From: Cadophora sp. MPI-SDFR-AT-0126
Taxonomy: Eukaryota; Ascomycota; Leotiomycetes; Helotiales; Ploettnerulaceae
Assembly: GCA_020747065.1 (NCBI GenBank)
Contig: JAGMVK010000012.1
Coordinates: forward strand, 868,001-932,000
Direction: 5' to 3'
Length of the DNA: 64,000 bases
The notes beneath the pieces are model-generated. The model worked only from the letters and a program-made list of their open reading frames with translations, had not been told where the DNA came from and searched no databases. The position numbers and the translations under genes are program-made. Every line of letters starts with the position of its first letter. Position 1 is the stretch's first letter. Below, piece after piece: positions 1-11,480 of the stretch.

Positions 1-2
1 AC

Positions 3-1145
3 CACACGCCCAATTTGACTGGACTAAGGAAGAAGTACATTCCAAAGAGGATTAATGAAGGATGGGGTTTGCAGCATATGAAGTTGTATGGAGTGGATGA
101 TGAGATTATAATCTCAGGGTAAGTCTTATAATCTACGAGAGAGTACAATGCTAATTTGAGCAGGGCAAACCTTTCGAGCGACTACTTCACTAACCGTCAA
201 GATCGGTATCACGTCTTCTCATCCAAGGAGATCACAGAGTACTTCTCCAAGATCCACAGTGCAGTCTCGAATCTCAGCTTTCTGGTCACGCCTGATCCTC
301 AAATACCAGCTGGTTACACCCTGGAATGGCCATCTTCAAACCTCGCACCCTCTCCACTAGACGACCCATCGAAATACGTCTCTCGGGCCTCTACCGTCCT
401 AACACCACTCATCCAACCCCTCTCAGTAGCAACGACCCAAAAGCAATCCTTAGATTCAAAACACAACACAACAGTCTATCCCCTCTCCCAATTCACACAA
501 CTCCTCACCCCAGACACCTCTACCGAACTCCCCGCCCTAACATCGATACTCAAAACGCTCTCCCTCCCTTCATCCAGCACCACATCCTGGACCTTCACAG
601 CCGGCTACTTCAACCCGGACCCATCCCTAACCACCCTCCTGTTATCTACAACCTCCAAATCCAACACAGTGATCACCGCCTCCCCCTGGGCAAACGGCTT
701 CTACGGCTCAAAGGGCGTGTCCGGTCTCCTCCCCGCCGCATACACACTCCTCTCCCGGCGCTTCCTAGAAGCTGCTCAAAAAGCCGGCCGCGACTCCGAC
801 ATTACCTTGAGAGAATGGAGGAAGGGGACCGTAGGCGAGAAAGATGGGTGGACGTACCATGCGAAGGGACTTTGGGTGTCGCTTGATGGGGAGACGGTGC
901 CGAGTATTAGTGTGGTGGGCAGTAGTAATTATACGAAGCGGAGCTATGGGTTGGATCTGGAGGTTGGGACGGTGATTGTTACTAGTGATGAGGGATTGAA
1001 GAAGAGGTTGGGGGAGGAGAGGGATGGGTTGGGGGATTATGCGGAGAGAATTGGGATGGATGATTTTGTCAAGGTGGAGAGGAGGGTGGGTATCAGGGTT
1101 CGGGTGGCTATGTGGATTGTGCAGTTGGTTGGGGGGGCTTTGTAG
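3..1145 (+). CDS. PGS1: CDP-diacylglycerol-glycerol-3-phosphate 3-phosphatidyltransferase, C-terminal part
   Basis: Partial gene whose 5' end lies before the window. The enzyme makes phosphatidylglycerophosphate from CDP-diacylglycerol and glycerol-3-phosphate, the committed mitochondrial step to cardiolipin. Visible exons are 3-118 and 164-1145; the intron 119-163 has donor GTAAGT, branch CTAAT and acceptor CAG, and joining restores the reading frame through I-S-G-A-N. The first exon carries a phospholipase-D type motif (HMKLYGVDD, HxKx4D). The second carries the second half-site (YHAKGLW followed by GSSNYTKRS). Two such motifs with the sequence SSDYFTNRQDRYHVF between them are typical of fungal Pgs1 and not of the bacterial CDP-alcohol type. 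The stop is at 1143-1145. The C-terminal tail is weakly conserved. Family assignment is from remembered motifs and is quite secure. Confidence 0.88.
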
Positions 1146-1929
1146 AATTGAGGAGAAGGATTGTAAGATTATAAGATTGATGTGCGATAGCGATAGATTA
1201 AATAACTTAGACATGGGCGGGCTGTATTAAGTAGCCGTTCAAGGTTGCTAGTATGGGAGCTAGGTCTTCCATGGCACTCATATTAGATTACTTTTACCAC
1301 AGCTTTCCCCGTCTGCGATCTCGCGTAAATTGCCTATGCGCGGGTGAAGCAAACAAATATGTACATAGCCTGGTCAACTAAGAGAAACTCCTCAGGGCAC
1401 ATCGAATTTTTCGGGAACAAGAATTCTCAAGACAGTTGTTTTGATGTTAGATGTCTAGATTATGCTAGCCTCGTGCCAATTGTTGGATCCCCTTTCGAAT
1501 CTTCGCGTCTTACCTGGAGGACAGGTCCTTTTTCATCAGCAAATTGTGGTAAACTACTACAGATACTATGCCTATCATTATATTCCACAGACTCCAAAGG
1601 CTTATCCAAGTTTTCATTAGAATTTAGAAATAAACGCAACGCTATGTTCCATGCAAGAAGAGAAACCGCACCGCCTTGCTCCCGGATATTTCGTGTCTTG
1701 GCCAGCACATGCTGGCCGCTTATTCGTCTGTCCGTCCGTAGTTTCGCCTCCCCGTTCATCCATACATCACGCCGACCTCAGACAACCGACTGACTGACTG
1801 ACTGATTCTTCACTGAACCCCAAGAACGCCAAGCATGCTCTCATGACACTTTGTATACCATCAACTCCAATGCTCCTCACTCAAGCTCAATCATTCATTT
1901 CCTCGTCTCCTCTCCTATCATCCCCCACC
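1146..1929. other. Intergenic, convergent 3' ends of PGS1 and the Hsp40 gene
   Basis: I see no gene. A short ACTG tandem run lies near 1788-1804. Open frames here have poor composition and no usable start context. Confidence 0.5.
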
Positions 1930-3170
1930 CTACAAAATCTCCTTTAGTTTCCTCTTCTGCTCCAGCGTCAAACTTGTCGGGAACTTCACATTATACGTAA
2001 TGACGAAGTTTCCTCTCTGATCCGGCTTCTTGCTAAGGGGCATGCCTAAGTTGGGAAATACTTCTTTCTGGCCTGGTTGCGTTGGGCCCGCTTTATCCAG
2101 GTTGATTTGTTTGCCATCGATGGTCGTAATGGTGCGTTTCCAGCCCGTGAGAGCTTCTTTCAGGTCGAGTTCGACTGTGTGATGGATGTCATCCCCGTCA
2201 CGAATGAAGAGAACGTGTGGTTTCTACATATACAGTTAGCTAAATTCAAGATTCGAAACATTTACGAATGGGAAAATAAAGGGATTCTTACCTCCTCAAC
2301 AACGAAATGCAAATCCTGCTGACCACCCTCCTCCTGATCCCCAACTCCCTTAAACTTAATCTTACTACCCTTCTTCAGTCCGGGCTTAATATCCATCTCC
2401 AGAACTTTATCTTGCGTCGTTCTCTTGCCCGTAACCTCGTCGAATGCCTTCCGCTTGATCTTCATCTTCTTATGCGTACCTTTGTACAGTTCCTCAAGCG
2501 TCAACGGTAATGGCCTCTCCACCGTCGTGACCTCCGGTGTCTGCGCTCTATATCTCGCAGACTCGGCGCCTGAACCTGCTGTTCTCGTCCGGCCACCAGA
2601 TTGTCTCGATCGTGGAATCCCGCCTCCTCCAAACAAATCCTCGAAACCGTCAGCACCACCGCCCATACCCGATTGTCCGCGCAGGAATTCGGAGAAAATG
2701 CTCTCGGGATTGCTGAAGCTGAAGCCACCGCCTCCGCCACCTGGTCCACCGGTGTTGAACTCGTAGTGGAAGGTTCGTCCTCCTCCACCGGGCATGCCAG
2801 CACCACCAAAGTCGAACCCACCTGGCATGCCACCTGCTCCAGCGTATGGGTTACCGCCTGCACTTGGGTCTGGCGGTGGAGGACCGCCGCGCATCATGAA
2901 TTCCAGACCATATTGATCGTAGGTTGCGCGTTTCTCGGGATCGGAGAGGATCTCGTAAGCTTGTGATACCTCTTTGAATTTCTCGGCGGAGCCTGGGTTG
3001 TCTTTGTTCTTGTCTGGGTGATGCTTCAGAGCCATCTTTCTATATACTGGTCAGCTGTAGTCATGAAGTTGAAAGAAGAGTATATCTTACCGGTATGCCT
3101 TCTTGATCTCATCTTGTGTGGCATCGGGCTTGATACCCAGCGAGTCGTAGAGCTTGGTTTCTGCTACCAT
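1930..3170 (-). CDS. SIS1: Type II (class B) Hsp40 / DnaJ co-chaperone, Sis1/Psi1-like
   Basis: Cytosolic J-protein that loads clients on Hsp70 and stimulates its ATPase. Exons are 3091-3170, 2292-3039 and 1930-2223 (complement), giving 373 aa. The introns 3040-3090 and 2224-2291 have GTAAGA donors. The J domain fills residues 1-70 with HPD at 34-36. It is followed by a long Gly/Phe-rich region with GGMPGG-type runs, then the two beta-barrel client-binding domains, ending at a conserved [19 protein letters not shown] block. No CxxCxGxG zinc finger is present, which separates it from Ydj1/DnaJ class A. Length and order match Sis1 and S. pombe Psi1. A heat-shock element lies about 640 bp upstream of the ATG, so stress induction is expected. 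The symbol is by analogy with yeast. Confidence 0.93.
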
Positions 3171-3177
3171 CTTTACT

Positions 3178-3221
3178 GGTGTTGTGTGGTGTAAGTGTGT
3201 GGGTGTGTGGGTGTGTGTAGA
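3178..3221. repeat. GT-rich simple repeat in the Hsp40 leader
   Basis: A run of GTGT/GGTG units lies just upstream of the Hsp40 start codon, so it is in the 5' UTR or proximal promoter. It is CA-rich in the transcript orientation. No function is implied. Confidence 0.6.
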
Positions 3222-3751
3222 TTGTAGATAGCTGTGGAAGTCCTTTGATGTGTTGTAATTGTCGTGTAAGAAAGAACGTATGTAGGTCGAGGATAGGTGA
3301 ATGAAAGGCTGTGAACAAGTCGAGGGCCTTTAACGTATGTCGCCTTGATACGCTCTAGCACCCGGCCCCTGCGCGAAGAAACCTGGGAACAAGAGATGGG
3401 TTCTCTGCTTTTCCGAAGCAATTAGAAGAGCCTCGAATGTTGTGTTCGTAGCCAGCAGGGGAGATAGACAAGGGAGAACAGCTGATCGTGCGAGTGATTC
3501 GATTGTTGTTCGCTAACAATCGGCACGTTAAGATAAGTCGGGAATCGAAGACAAACAATGGGTCTTGCTCGTCCGTCTTTTGTTATGCAGGTGTTGAATT
3601 GACCAATGACTTTGAAATGTGTACTTGAATTGAATTGAGTGTCGAAGGATTGAAGGAGTTCCGTGGCCTTTTCGAAGAGTTATGCAGGCCACGCCACTCT
3701 GGTCGCTCAGGTCAGTTCAGGTTTGTTCATGAAGTCCCCACGCTGCCATGC

Positions 3752-3762
3752 CCCCTTCCCCT
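3752..3762 (-). promoter_or_regulatory. Two stress-response elements (CCCCT/AGGGG)
   Basis: Two CCCCT pentamers, at 3752-3756 and 3758-3762, lie about 590 bp upstream of the Hsp40 ATG and close to the heat-shock element. AGGGG is the site of Msn2/Msn4-type zinc-finger factors in yeast. A pentamer is short, so chance occurrence is possible. The pairing with the HSE is the reason to report it. Confidence 0.35.
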
Positions 3763-3812
3763 CTCTTGACTCCCCGGCGGTGACGTTGGTTGGCGGGGTC
3801 ATGTTTTCAGTG

Positions 3813-3825
3813 GAACCTTCCAGAA
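3813..3825. promoter_or_regulatory. Perfect three-unit heat-shock element
   Basis: The sequence GAACCTTCCAGAA fits nGAAnnTTCnnGAAn exactly, the binding site for a trimer of heat-shock factor. It lies about 640 bp upstream of the divergently oriented reading frame of the Hsp40 gene (ATG at 3170). No other gene starts nearby, which makes that gene the likely target. Binding is inferred, not shown. Confidence 0.6.
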
Positions 3826-4648
3826 GCTGGGAGCAGCAACAACAACCATCGCGAACACTTGCAAGAGAGCATCAAGATTGTGATTTTGTGGTCAGATAAC
3901 AGATCGGAAAGTTGAAGTGATATTTAATACTTTTGAAGTTGTTGCAAAGGAGGTTTAGGAATTTGACCCATGTAACATTCGTTGGTAAGGGACTTCAGAT
4001 GCAGTACCCCCACGTTTCATGGCCCAGATTTGTTCTGATGTATTTCTTCTTTGAAAAGCTTGAATAGATGACTGAGATTTCAATAATATGATGCATATGA
4101 GCTTGTCCACTGGGTTTTCATGGCGACGAACGCCTGTTCTCAGAGATCGAATGAGCTGTTGATTCCCAAATTAGCATGTGATCAAAGACGGGCTCGAAAA
4201 ACATCCTTAGCTTTCACGACGAAGCCAGGATGACGGAGAGCGCGGAATAGCTGAAAGCTCAGATGAAAGTCTCAGGTCTGGGTTCTAGATGGTGTTGATG
4301 TTTACAGTTCTCGGGTACCTGCCTCCCTTTCCCCTCACGAAGCGAGGGAACCGTATCAGGTTCCAGTGGATGTTCAACAAATGAACGTGGAAGTTGCCCG
4401 CGGGAATGGCAGTGGTATTTGCAGACTAAAACGAGAACCAATAGGTTGTATCACAGAAGTGCTTTTTCAGAAGCTACGATAAACGAGAAGCAGTGGCTTC
4501 TGGTTTTGATGCAGATGCCCACAAGTCTTCTATGCATATGAAGACCAAGCTACTTCGAATCATTTTTCGCAGCATTAAAAATGGGTATTCTCGCTTAACG
4601 ACAACCACTTCTCCATTAACTATAGCGGAAGTCTCCTCACTCCTCAGA

Positions 4649-7504
4649 TCATTCCGCAAATCCAACACGCTTCACAGCAGCGCTCTCCCCCGCAACTGCA
4701 TCATCCTCCATTATCAGATCCATGCTGTCGAGGGAGTTGGTTGGACCTGATGTTGCTCTTGACAACATTGGCATTCCGCTTCTTTCCTGCATCTCCTGAT
4801 TTCGCCTCGGAGATTCATACTTGGTATTGTCAAGCAAGGATGGATCAACTCCCACAAGGACCTCATTGCTTTGTGATGAAGGTGGCTCCGTTCCACCCAT
4901 AGATGTGTGTTGTTGTGATACTGAAGCTTCCATCTCCTCAGCATCGCCATTGTTCCGAAGCTCCCTGGCGGTGATGTTGACACGCGCATATGGGTTAGAG
5001 TCCTGGTTTACTAATGAGCTTTCATCGAACTTTCGTTTGCCTGGAGAGGATATTCCAACCGGTAGAGTATCGTCTGCAGCATTTTGATAGTCTCCATTGA
5101 CAGTTTGAGAATCTTCTGAGCCTTGGAACTCGGCCTTGAAAGCTTTATTGTCGAACTTCACGAATGTCTGCGGTATTGTTAGCATGACCTTAGGTTTACC
5201 TTTATCAGAGAACTCACCTCGAGGGCTTTGGGCAGTGCATGGTTGTACTTCAAGATATCCATAGCATCCTCGCTTGCGTACACGAGGATCATGTTCTTAC
5301 TTTCCTTAGCGGCCTTGACGACCTCCTCCTCGGTGGTTTTCTGTGGCAGTGTTAACCTTACGTCCAGTAGCATACATCTAGAAAGCCTACCTCGACAGTC
5401 ACAGGGTTATAACCCATGGGAGCAAAATGGAACTTCCACCACTGATCGGGTATATCCGTTTCCATATCAATGAGATCTGGCTCGGAACGTCTACAAATAT
5501 AGAACGTGCTCCTGGAAGTACTGACGCCACGAAGAGTGTATTTGTGAAGTACTGGGGCTCCGGGGTCATTAGATGGTTCGGTGTAGAGCTTGGAAAGCTT
5601 TCGGAGTTCTTCTCGAGCCCTTTCCTTCTCCCCCTCCAAAGCTAGAACAGATTAGTTGAGTCCATCACAGGCAAAGTATGCCACATACCCAGAAGCTTCT
5701 TATCAATGCTAGCAACAACCTTCTGCAGCTCTTCCGAAAGCCGTCCCACAGCTTTGCTTTGATGCTGGGACGCTATCATGTCAACGTCAACATCAATAAG
5801 CGATTCTTCAATCTCCGCAAGTTCTGCCACATCATGCCTGAGAGAAGCTTTGAACAAATCCTGTACCTTCACAATCTTTCCAGTTCTGATTGGAACCAAA
5901 GAAAGCTTTTCTTCCAAGGTGCGAATTCTAGCCAATTCTTGCTCAACTTCACGTTTCTTCAGACGCATGTCCAAAGCAGCCTCCCTTCCAGATTTGAGAT
6001 AGCGATCTGGATACCACACCATAGGTACGTCGATGGGCTTGCGATCACCTTGACCATCGACCTTGAAAGATATAACTGGGGCAATTCGTGATAGGTACGG
6101 GCACCCTGGGAGTTCCAAGTTTCCAAGACCGGGCCACAAAACTTCGTCAGCGATGTCATACAGGGTCTCCTGTGAGGAATCCTTGGAAGGAAGGTCAAGT
6201 TCCAGCATCGCAAAAATCTTCTCGTCATCCTTTGTGTCCTGATCTTCGGATGCGACGCCAGCACTGAATATCATGTCAACCATTCCCGGGTCCTTCTTCT
6301 CGATAGCAAGCTTCCAGGCCAAGAAGACCGATGAGGGAATGTCTGGCTGAGTTCTAAACGCCTTCTTAACATCAAGGTGGTCTGCCAGTGGCTCAGCAGA
6401 ACCGTAGCTTCGCTCAGTTTTATCCAGAAATGCCATTAGGCGCTGAAGCTCTCTATCACATTCTTCATATTGGCTCGGCTCGTCATCCAATGTAACAACT
6501 TGCATTTCGATCTGCTTTCCAGACCACCATTCCGGATCATAACCGTAAGAGGCGATGTGATCCTCCGAGTTGAGGAATAGACTCCTGGTGAGAGGGATTT
6601 CATGGTAGATCGTGATGACAGCATTGAGACGAGTGTCCGCAACGCTTGGCTTCAAGAAAGCTGGAGTTCCTGGCTCTCGTTTTCGGTCTGCAGGCTCAGG
6701 CTCGACGAATACCTCTCGTGCAGAAGACTTCCCGATTGGTACCATATCCCATTGTCCTTGTTCGTACTGGCTACGAGTTGCTGGGCCAAAGTGAACCACC
6801 TCCGTCCCAGTCACGCCGCTCTCTTGTGGTGGCATGCCCAAGTCGGCCCTCGAGGCTGCAAGAGCTTGTTGCAGTTCCGGATCGGCATTGTACTCATGGT
6901 CCATGGAGTTTCTGGGGTCGGCTTCGAATCCAATATTAGCTCTATGTTCCAAAGTACGGTACTCTACGTACCAGCTGCGTGCTCTGCTGTTAGATCAATA
7001 ACCTTACTCAGTGGTGATTTATTGTTGCTTGTTCTTGAGGGTGGACGAGATGGGCCCCCATCGAAACGTCCTCCTGGAAAAGGTCCTGGGTCATCTGGAG
7101 CATGGATATCGAAGGCTGTTAAAAGAGAAAGTCAGTCATGGCAGCTACAGGCCCTCTCGACAAGTCTTACCTATGCCATGGTTGTTGTACTCGCCATCTC
7201 GACCACTGTTGAATTGCCCTTCGTCCCACCTGTACTAGAAAAGAGTTGAGTAACTGGCGGACTCAGCAGAAGAATGTGCCTACTTTGTTGTTGTCCGGAG
7301 CATCGTAGTATTCATTCAGAGCTTGCTCGACATTATTGTTATTACCCTAGGCGCCAACCTTGATTAGCAACGATTCGGCGAGGCAAGCTATTATACCAGA
7401 CTTGCCTTTAGTCTTGCGACTGCCTCAGGTCTTTGAACAGTATGGCCGACGAGATCCAAGAAGCTGTTGACATCTGCATCCGACGGCTGGAACTGAGCTG
7501 TCAT
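4649..7504 (-). CDS. UBA/UIM protein with inactive USP25/28-like ubiquitin-protease fold
   Basis: Eight exons: 7397-7504, 7284-7346, 7171-7234, 6972-7115, 5689-6921, 5391-5641, 5218-5340 and 4649-5167 (complement), giving 834 aa. All introns are about 50 nt and frames close exactly. The N-terminus reads as a UBA-like fold (about residues 1-50). A classical ubiquitin-interacting motif follows at 140-155 (DPELQQALAASRADLG). Residues about 211-640 follow the order of the USP25/28 catalytic domain. However, the cysteine box GLKNVGNTCWFSAVI of USP25/28 corresponds to LKPSVADTRLNAVI, with Arg224 at the nucleophile position. The histidine box GHYWAYI corresponds to RSTFYICRR. Both catalytic residues are therefore missing. 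The tail is disordered and acidic. The likely role is ubiquitin-chain binding or scaffolding, not cleavage. The family assignment is my manual alignment. Confidence 0.75.
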
Positions 7505-8267
7505 TGTTGCAGACGCACCTCTGTCGAGAAGGCTTACAAGCCACTAGAATAGAGGGAGGTCTCTTAAAATTTCTTCCGGGGCATGAGGCTGGAGAATATA
7601 AGCAAATCTGCGCCGATGATGATTGTACCCGGTCAGGTCCTGGAATTGACCGTCTGCAAAGATCTGCAAGTGGAGACTGGGGAGCGATATGTATTGTACG
7701 AGTGAGGCTTAGAGAAGCTGGAGGAGCTTCAACGTCAGGGTAAGGCTGACCCTTGCAATCGCTATTTTGCACGTGCGTCCTTTTTGATACTGTACTGCAT
7801 TCATGCACGATTCTTCCGCATTAACTTTCCAACGTACACATAGGTGAGAAAGCGTTTCTTTGTATCGATTCACATATTGCTGGCTTTGAGTGCTCAAGGA
7901 GGTCAATTTTGACCGAAGCAAGTAAAGTATGTAAGGCGGCAGTTAGGTCAGTCGTATATGAAGTTGAATTTTACTAGACGATCAATTGCTTCCCATCCTT
8001 TGTCCATATTAGCCCCCCATATGTATGCTAATCCAGCCTTCTTACGCCAGATCTAAAAGCTCAAATGGATCCCCGCAGTTTCAGACGCCGCAGTATTGAT
8101 GCCACACCTGCCCATACGCCGCTATAAGAAGCCACGCTATGCTATGCAGTAAATGAAATTTGACGCCAGTTCCACCGAGACCTAGTGAACAAAAACGCCC
8201 ATCTGACATCGCAAGTCCAAATATACAGTCATGTGCCTGAAAGAAAACTCTTGTCGAGACGATCCTT
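7505..8267. other. Intergenic between USP-like gene and CDC34
   Basis: Promoter of the USP-like gene plus the 3' flank of CDC34. No gene, tRNA or repeat is recognisable. Confidence 0.5.
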
Positions 8268-9066
8268 TCACAGCTCTTCATCCTCATCCTTATCTTCCTC
8301 ACTTTCCTCTTGCTCCTCTCCATCCTCCTCGTCCATATCGAGATCGTCTCCAGAACTATCACTGGCGCCGAAATCGTCCTCGTCGCCAGACTCGTTCCAG
8401 AAATCATCATCCTCTGTCATCTTTGCTGGAGGGGCCTCGACAAGTGTAGTTGGCATGACGAATCCGTCTGGAATATCCTTCTTCGACGCCTGAACAGTCT
8501 CTGCTGCCTTTCTATTATACTCCTCTCGGTTATCACGGTACAGAATGCCGGCGTCGACGTTGGCTGGAGAACCGATTTCGGGGTCGTCGAGAAGAAGAAG
8601 GATTGAGCGAAGAATAGACTCGACGCTCTGGATGGAGGACCAGCGCTCGTTTGCAGATTCCCCCGATTGCTCGTCTTCGCCCGGAGCGTGCAAGATCGAG
8701 ATACACACCTTCCCGTCGGAGTAGATGTTGGGGTGGTAAATTGGTTGCAGAAATTTGAATGTTGGTGGAGAGAAAGGGTAGTTTTCGCTGAAGCTCATCT
8801 CGCACTGTTATGTTGTTAATAAGTAACAATTACTCCAAAAGTGTGGTATGCTTACCTTGAAGTAGGCACCATTCCAAGCACTGTCTGTGTTAATGATCAT
8901 GAGGCCAAGGCTCCACTTGAAGAGGGCATCTCCCTTCAGCTGTCGAGCTGTTAGTGAACACTCCGTTGAACCTGTCCATGAATGTGCCTACTTCGACTCT
9001 GACCCATTTCTCCTTCTCCAGTCCCTTGAATTCGCTCATCAAACGCTGCTTCGCCATGGTAGCCAT
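8268..9066 (-). CDS. CDC34: Ubiquitin-conjugating enzyme E2, Cdc34/Ubc3 type
   Basis: The E2 partner of SCF ubiquitin ligases, which drives degradation of cell-cycle inhibitors. Exons are 8992-9066, 8856-8939 and 8268-8804 (complement), giving 231 aa. The UBC fold shows HPN at 77-79 and the active-site Cys87 in GKVCISILH. Right after the cysteine is the acidic-loop insertion (APGEDEQSGESANERW) that defines the Cdc34/Ubc7 group. The block KKDIPDGFVMPTT and an acidic C-terminal tail of Asp, Glu and Ser are the Cdc34-specific parts. The start at 9066 (MATMAKQ) is the first ATG; a second at 9057 would remove three residues. It lies head-to-tail upstream of another ubiquitin-related gene, but no shared control is visible. 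Confidence 0.95.
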
Positions 9067-9464
9067 TTTGACGTAATGTGTGGTTCGGTCTGGTTGGTAA
9101 AGACTGATTGTATTGCTGAGAAAAATGCAGAACGAAGAACGAGTCTGACTGCGGTTTATCTTTCTGCTCCGGATTTGTTTCTGTTGCAAAGATGACTCGT
9201 GTGGTCGGACTTGGGGCGACGGTCGAGATCGGAGGTGGTGGTGGTGTGCTGATCAAGCGGAAGTGGATGAAGGAGGCGTGACCGGGTCGAGATTGAAGTG
9301 TAGGCTCGTGGGAGATCGTAGAAGGATTCTGTTCTTTGCCTTGAGGTCGTGTGCGTCAGGTGAATATCGACCGAATCCGTTGGTCAGCGGAATATTGTCG
9401 AGGAAGAGCGACACATATGAGAGTGAACTGAACTGTAGCGCGGCGGCGGTGGCATTGCCCGTGG

Positions 9465-9525
9465 CCTCCTCTCCTCTCCTCTCCTCCCTTAATGGCCTGG
9501 CCTTGCCTTGCCTTACCTTGCCTCG
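9465..9525. repeat. CCTCT and CCTTG tandem pyrimidine repeats
   Basis: Imperfect tandem CCTCT units are followed by CCTTG units about 400-460 bp upstream of the CDC34 start. This is low-complexity promoter DNA of the pyrimidine-tract type common in fungi. Confidence 0.65.
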
Positions 9526-9563
9526 CCGCCTGAAGTGGTGTTCGAGTCGGTCGGAAAGGGCAA

Positions 9564-9588
9564 GGGACAGGGACAGGGACAGGGGACC
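9564..9588. repeat. GGGACA tandem repeat
   Basis: Three to four copies of GGGACA in tandem. A related CTGTCC tract appears in reverse orientation near 35790-35806, upstream of the rhomboid gene. Confidence 0.65.
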
Positions 9589-10229
9589 CATCCATATGGT
9601 CGGCTAAGCAGGGATCGCTTCATGCGAGCAGACGATAAGACATTTGCCTAGCTTATCGAGCCTAGCCTCTACTCTCACCTTTGGCACAACTCGTCCTAAA
9701 ATACCAGTTTTGTAATGCAACTTCACATTGTCCCAGACTCATCATACTGATCAATGCCTTAAATGCCTAATCTTCTGGGAAGGAAGACTAGCACTGGACA
9801 ATACATTGATACCTTAGCTTCCACTGGAAAGTTGAGCACGGGAAAATAGCACTGACAAACAGCACAGTAAGCAAAGGTCTCGGATGATCCGAAAAGCACG
9901 TCTAGACTCGACTCGCCACTTCTTTCGGTGCACGAGAGATCAGGGTGGAAGGGTCACCACCAGACCAGGTGATGTGAAGCCAACTACGAATTGGAAACCG
10001 TCGAACTGCCATCGTGCTGGTCATGAGAGCTGTAGTCTCGCAACTTGAATTTTGCATTCCTTGATTTTGTTCTGTTTGCGAGACGGGCTCACGGGGGTGT
10101 GGATTGCCACGCGATTACCTCGCGATCCTCGATATATGCGAAGTATGCAAAGTATTTACTTGTCAGAAGAATTCACTAGGAAGAAGAATCATCGGATCGG
10201 GAAATGGCAAATTTTCCTGCTTGACCTCC

Positions 10230-11480
10230 CTATTCCGCAATGAAGTTCTGCACAACCTCCATAAACTCATCTGGTTCTTCCAGATGCGGCATATGACTTG
10301 ACTCCGCAAACCGAACCCACCTCACTTTCTTGATGTTCTTGAAGAAAGGCTCAACAACCTCATCTTGCGCCTCATCGTACCGTCCATTGATGAGTAGAGT
10401 CGGAACTTCGATCTTATGGACTTCATCCACAATACTCCACGTCTTCAAAGTTCCACTGACGAAGAATTCAGACGGGCCGTTCCTACTTACTGTTAGCTGC
10501 ATGTTTCAAAGACCGACTGCACATAGGAAGATCACACATATATGGAAGGAAATTACTCACATCGTCCCATAAACCGTGTTATCCTTCTTCAGCTCTTCAA
10601 AACTATCCAGCAAATCCTGAGGGAAAGGAACCCTGCATAGATGCTTCTGATAAAACACCATGACCGCTGCCTCGTACTCTTCTGTATCCGTTTTCCCCTC
10701 CCTCTCACACCTCTCCAGTACTTCCTGGATATCCTCTGGCATACCTCTCTTCAGCTTTTCGGCTGCCTTGACCCACTACAGAACCGTCAGCAATTGATCG
10801 TTTCATTTTCCTCCAGTGTCGCTCTCGAGGCGCTTCTTGGCACCGGAATCGACTTGGATGCTCAATGTTCATATCGACGAACCGAAAAGTAGAATACTTA
10901 CAAGCTCCATACTCGCCGGACTGTCCGCGATCACCAATTTCCTCAACCCCTTCGGCCTCCCGATAGCGTGCATGGCACCCAGCATCCCACCCCAACTCTG
11001 TCCAAGCACATCATATCTCTCCACTCCCAGAGCATGAATCAAATTCTGCAGCTCATCCAGAAACAGCTCCGGTGTCCAAAATTTCTCAGGTTCAGGCTGA
11101 GAAGGCAGATGAGTAGACTTGCCGCATCCGAGTTGGTCGTACACTATCACGGGCGTGGAGGTACTGGATGTTACGGCGGAAAGGGGTAGAAGGTAGTTGT
11201 GGGAGACGCCAGGACCTCCGTGCAAGCAGATTAGGGGTGTGCTGGTGGGAGTGAGTGTGCCGAAGATTTTGTACCACTCGCGATTGTTAATTTTAGTTCT
11301 TTGAAATTTGTAAAATGAATGAATGAATTGATTGATTGCTGAGAAATGAGGTGGGAAAGAACAGAGCATGAGATGAATAGGGTGGATAAATGAGAAGTTG
11401 AACATTACAGTTTTGCACGACCCCTCAACACCCTTGACGTAAAAGTCGATCTCTCCCTCAGAAGTAGGAATATCTTTCAT
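10230..11480 (-). CDS. Proline iminopeptidase-like alpha/beta hydrolase (family S33)
   Basis: Predicted cytosolic serine peptidase or amidase that removes N-terminal proline or cleaves amino-acid amides. Exons are 11409-11480, 10902-11276, 10561-10775 and 10230-10482 (complement), giving 304 aa. The first intron (11277-11408) is unusually long for this window at 132 nt, but joining it gives the family sequence CKTWYKIFG. Key motifs are the oxyanion-hole HGGPG at 43-47, the nucleophile elbow GQSWGG with Ser118, NGRYDEA near residue 260 (Asp), and SSHMPH near 285 (His). The catalytic triad is therefore complete. No signal peptide is seen. The GGPG motif and length fit S33 iminopeptidases. Exact substrate cannot be read from sequence, and L-amino-acid amidase is an equal alternative. 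Confidence 0.88.

Larger units (their letters stand above)
3171..4648. other. Long Hsp40 upstream region / 3' side of the USP-like gene
   Basis: About 1.5 kb without a convincing gene. It contains the Hsp40 promoter elements listed separately and the 3' flank of the next leftward gene. Short open frames here lack family-like sequence. Confidence 0.5.
9067..10229. other. CDC34 upstream region and 3' flank of the peptidase gene
   Basis: About 1.2 kb holding the simple repeats listed separately. No coding sequence is supported. Confidence 0.5.

Noticed and set aside
1344..1793. Rightward open frame of 149 codons
   Set aside because: Low-complexity, no family resemblance, lies between convergent genes and overlaps an equally long antisense frame.
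3355..3558. Overlap gene antisense to the Hsp40 promoter
   Set aside because: Short, no motif, and inside the promoter region.
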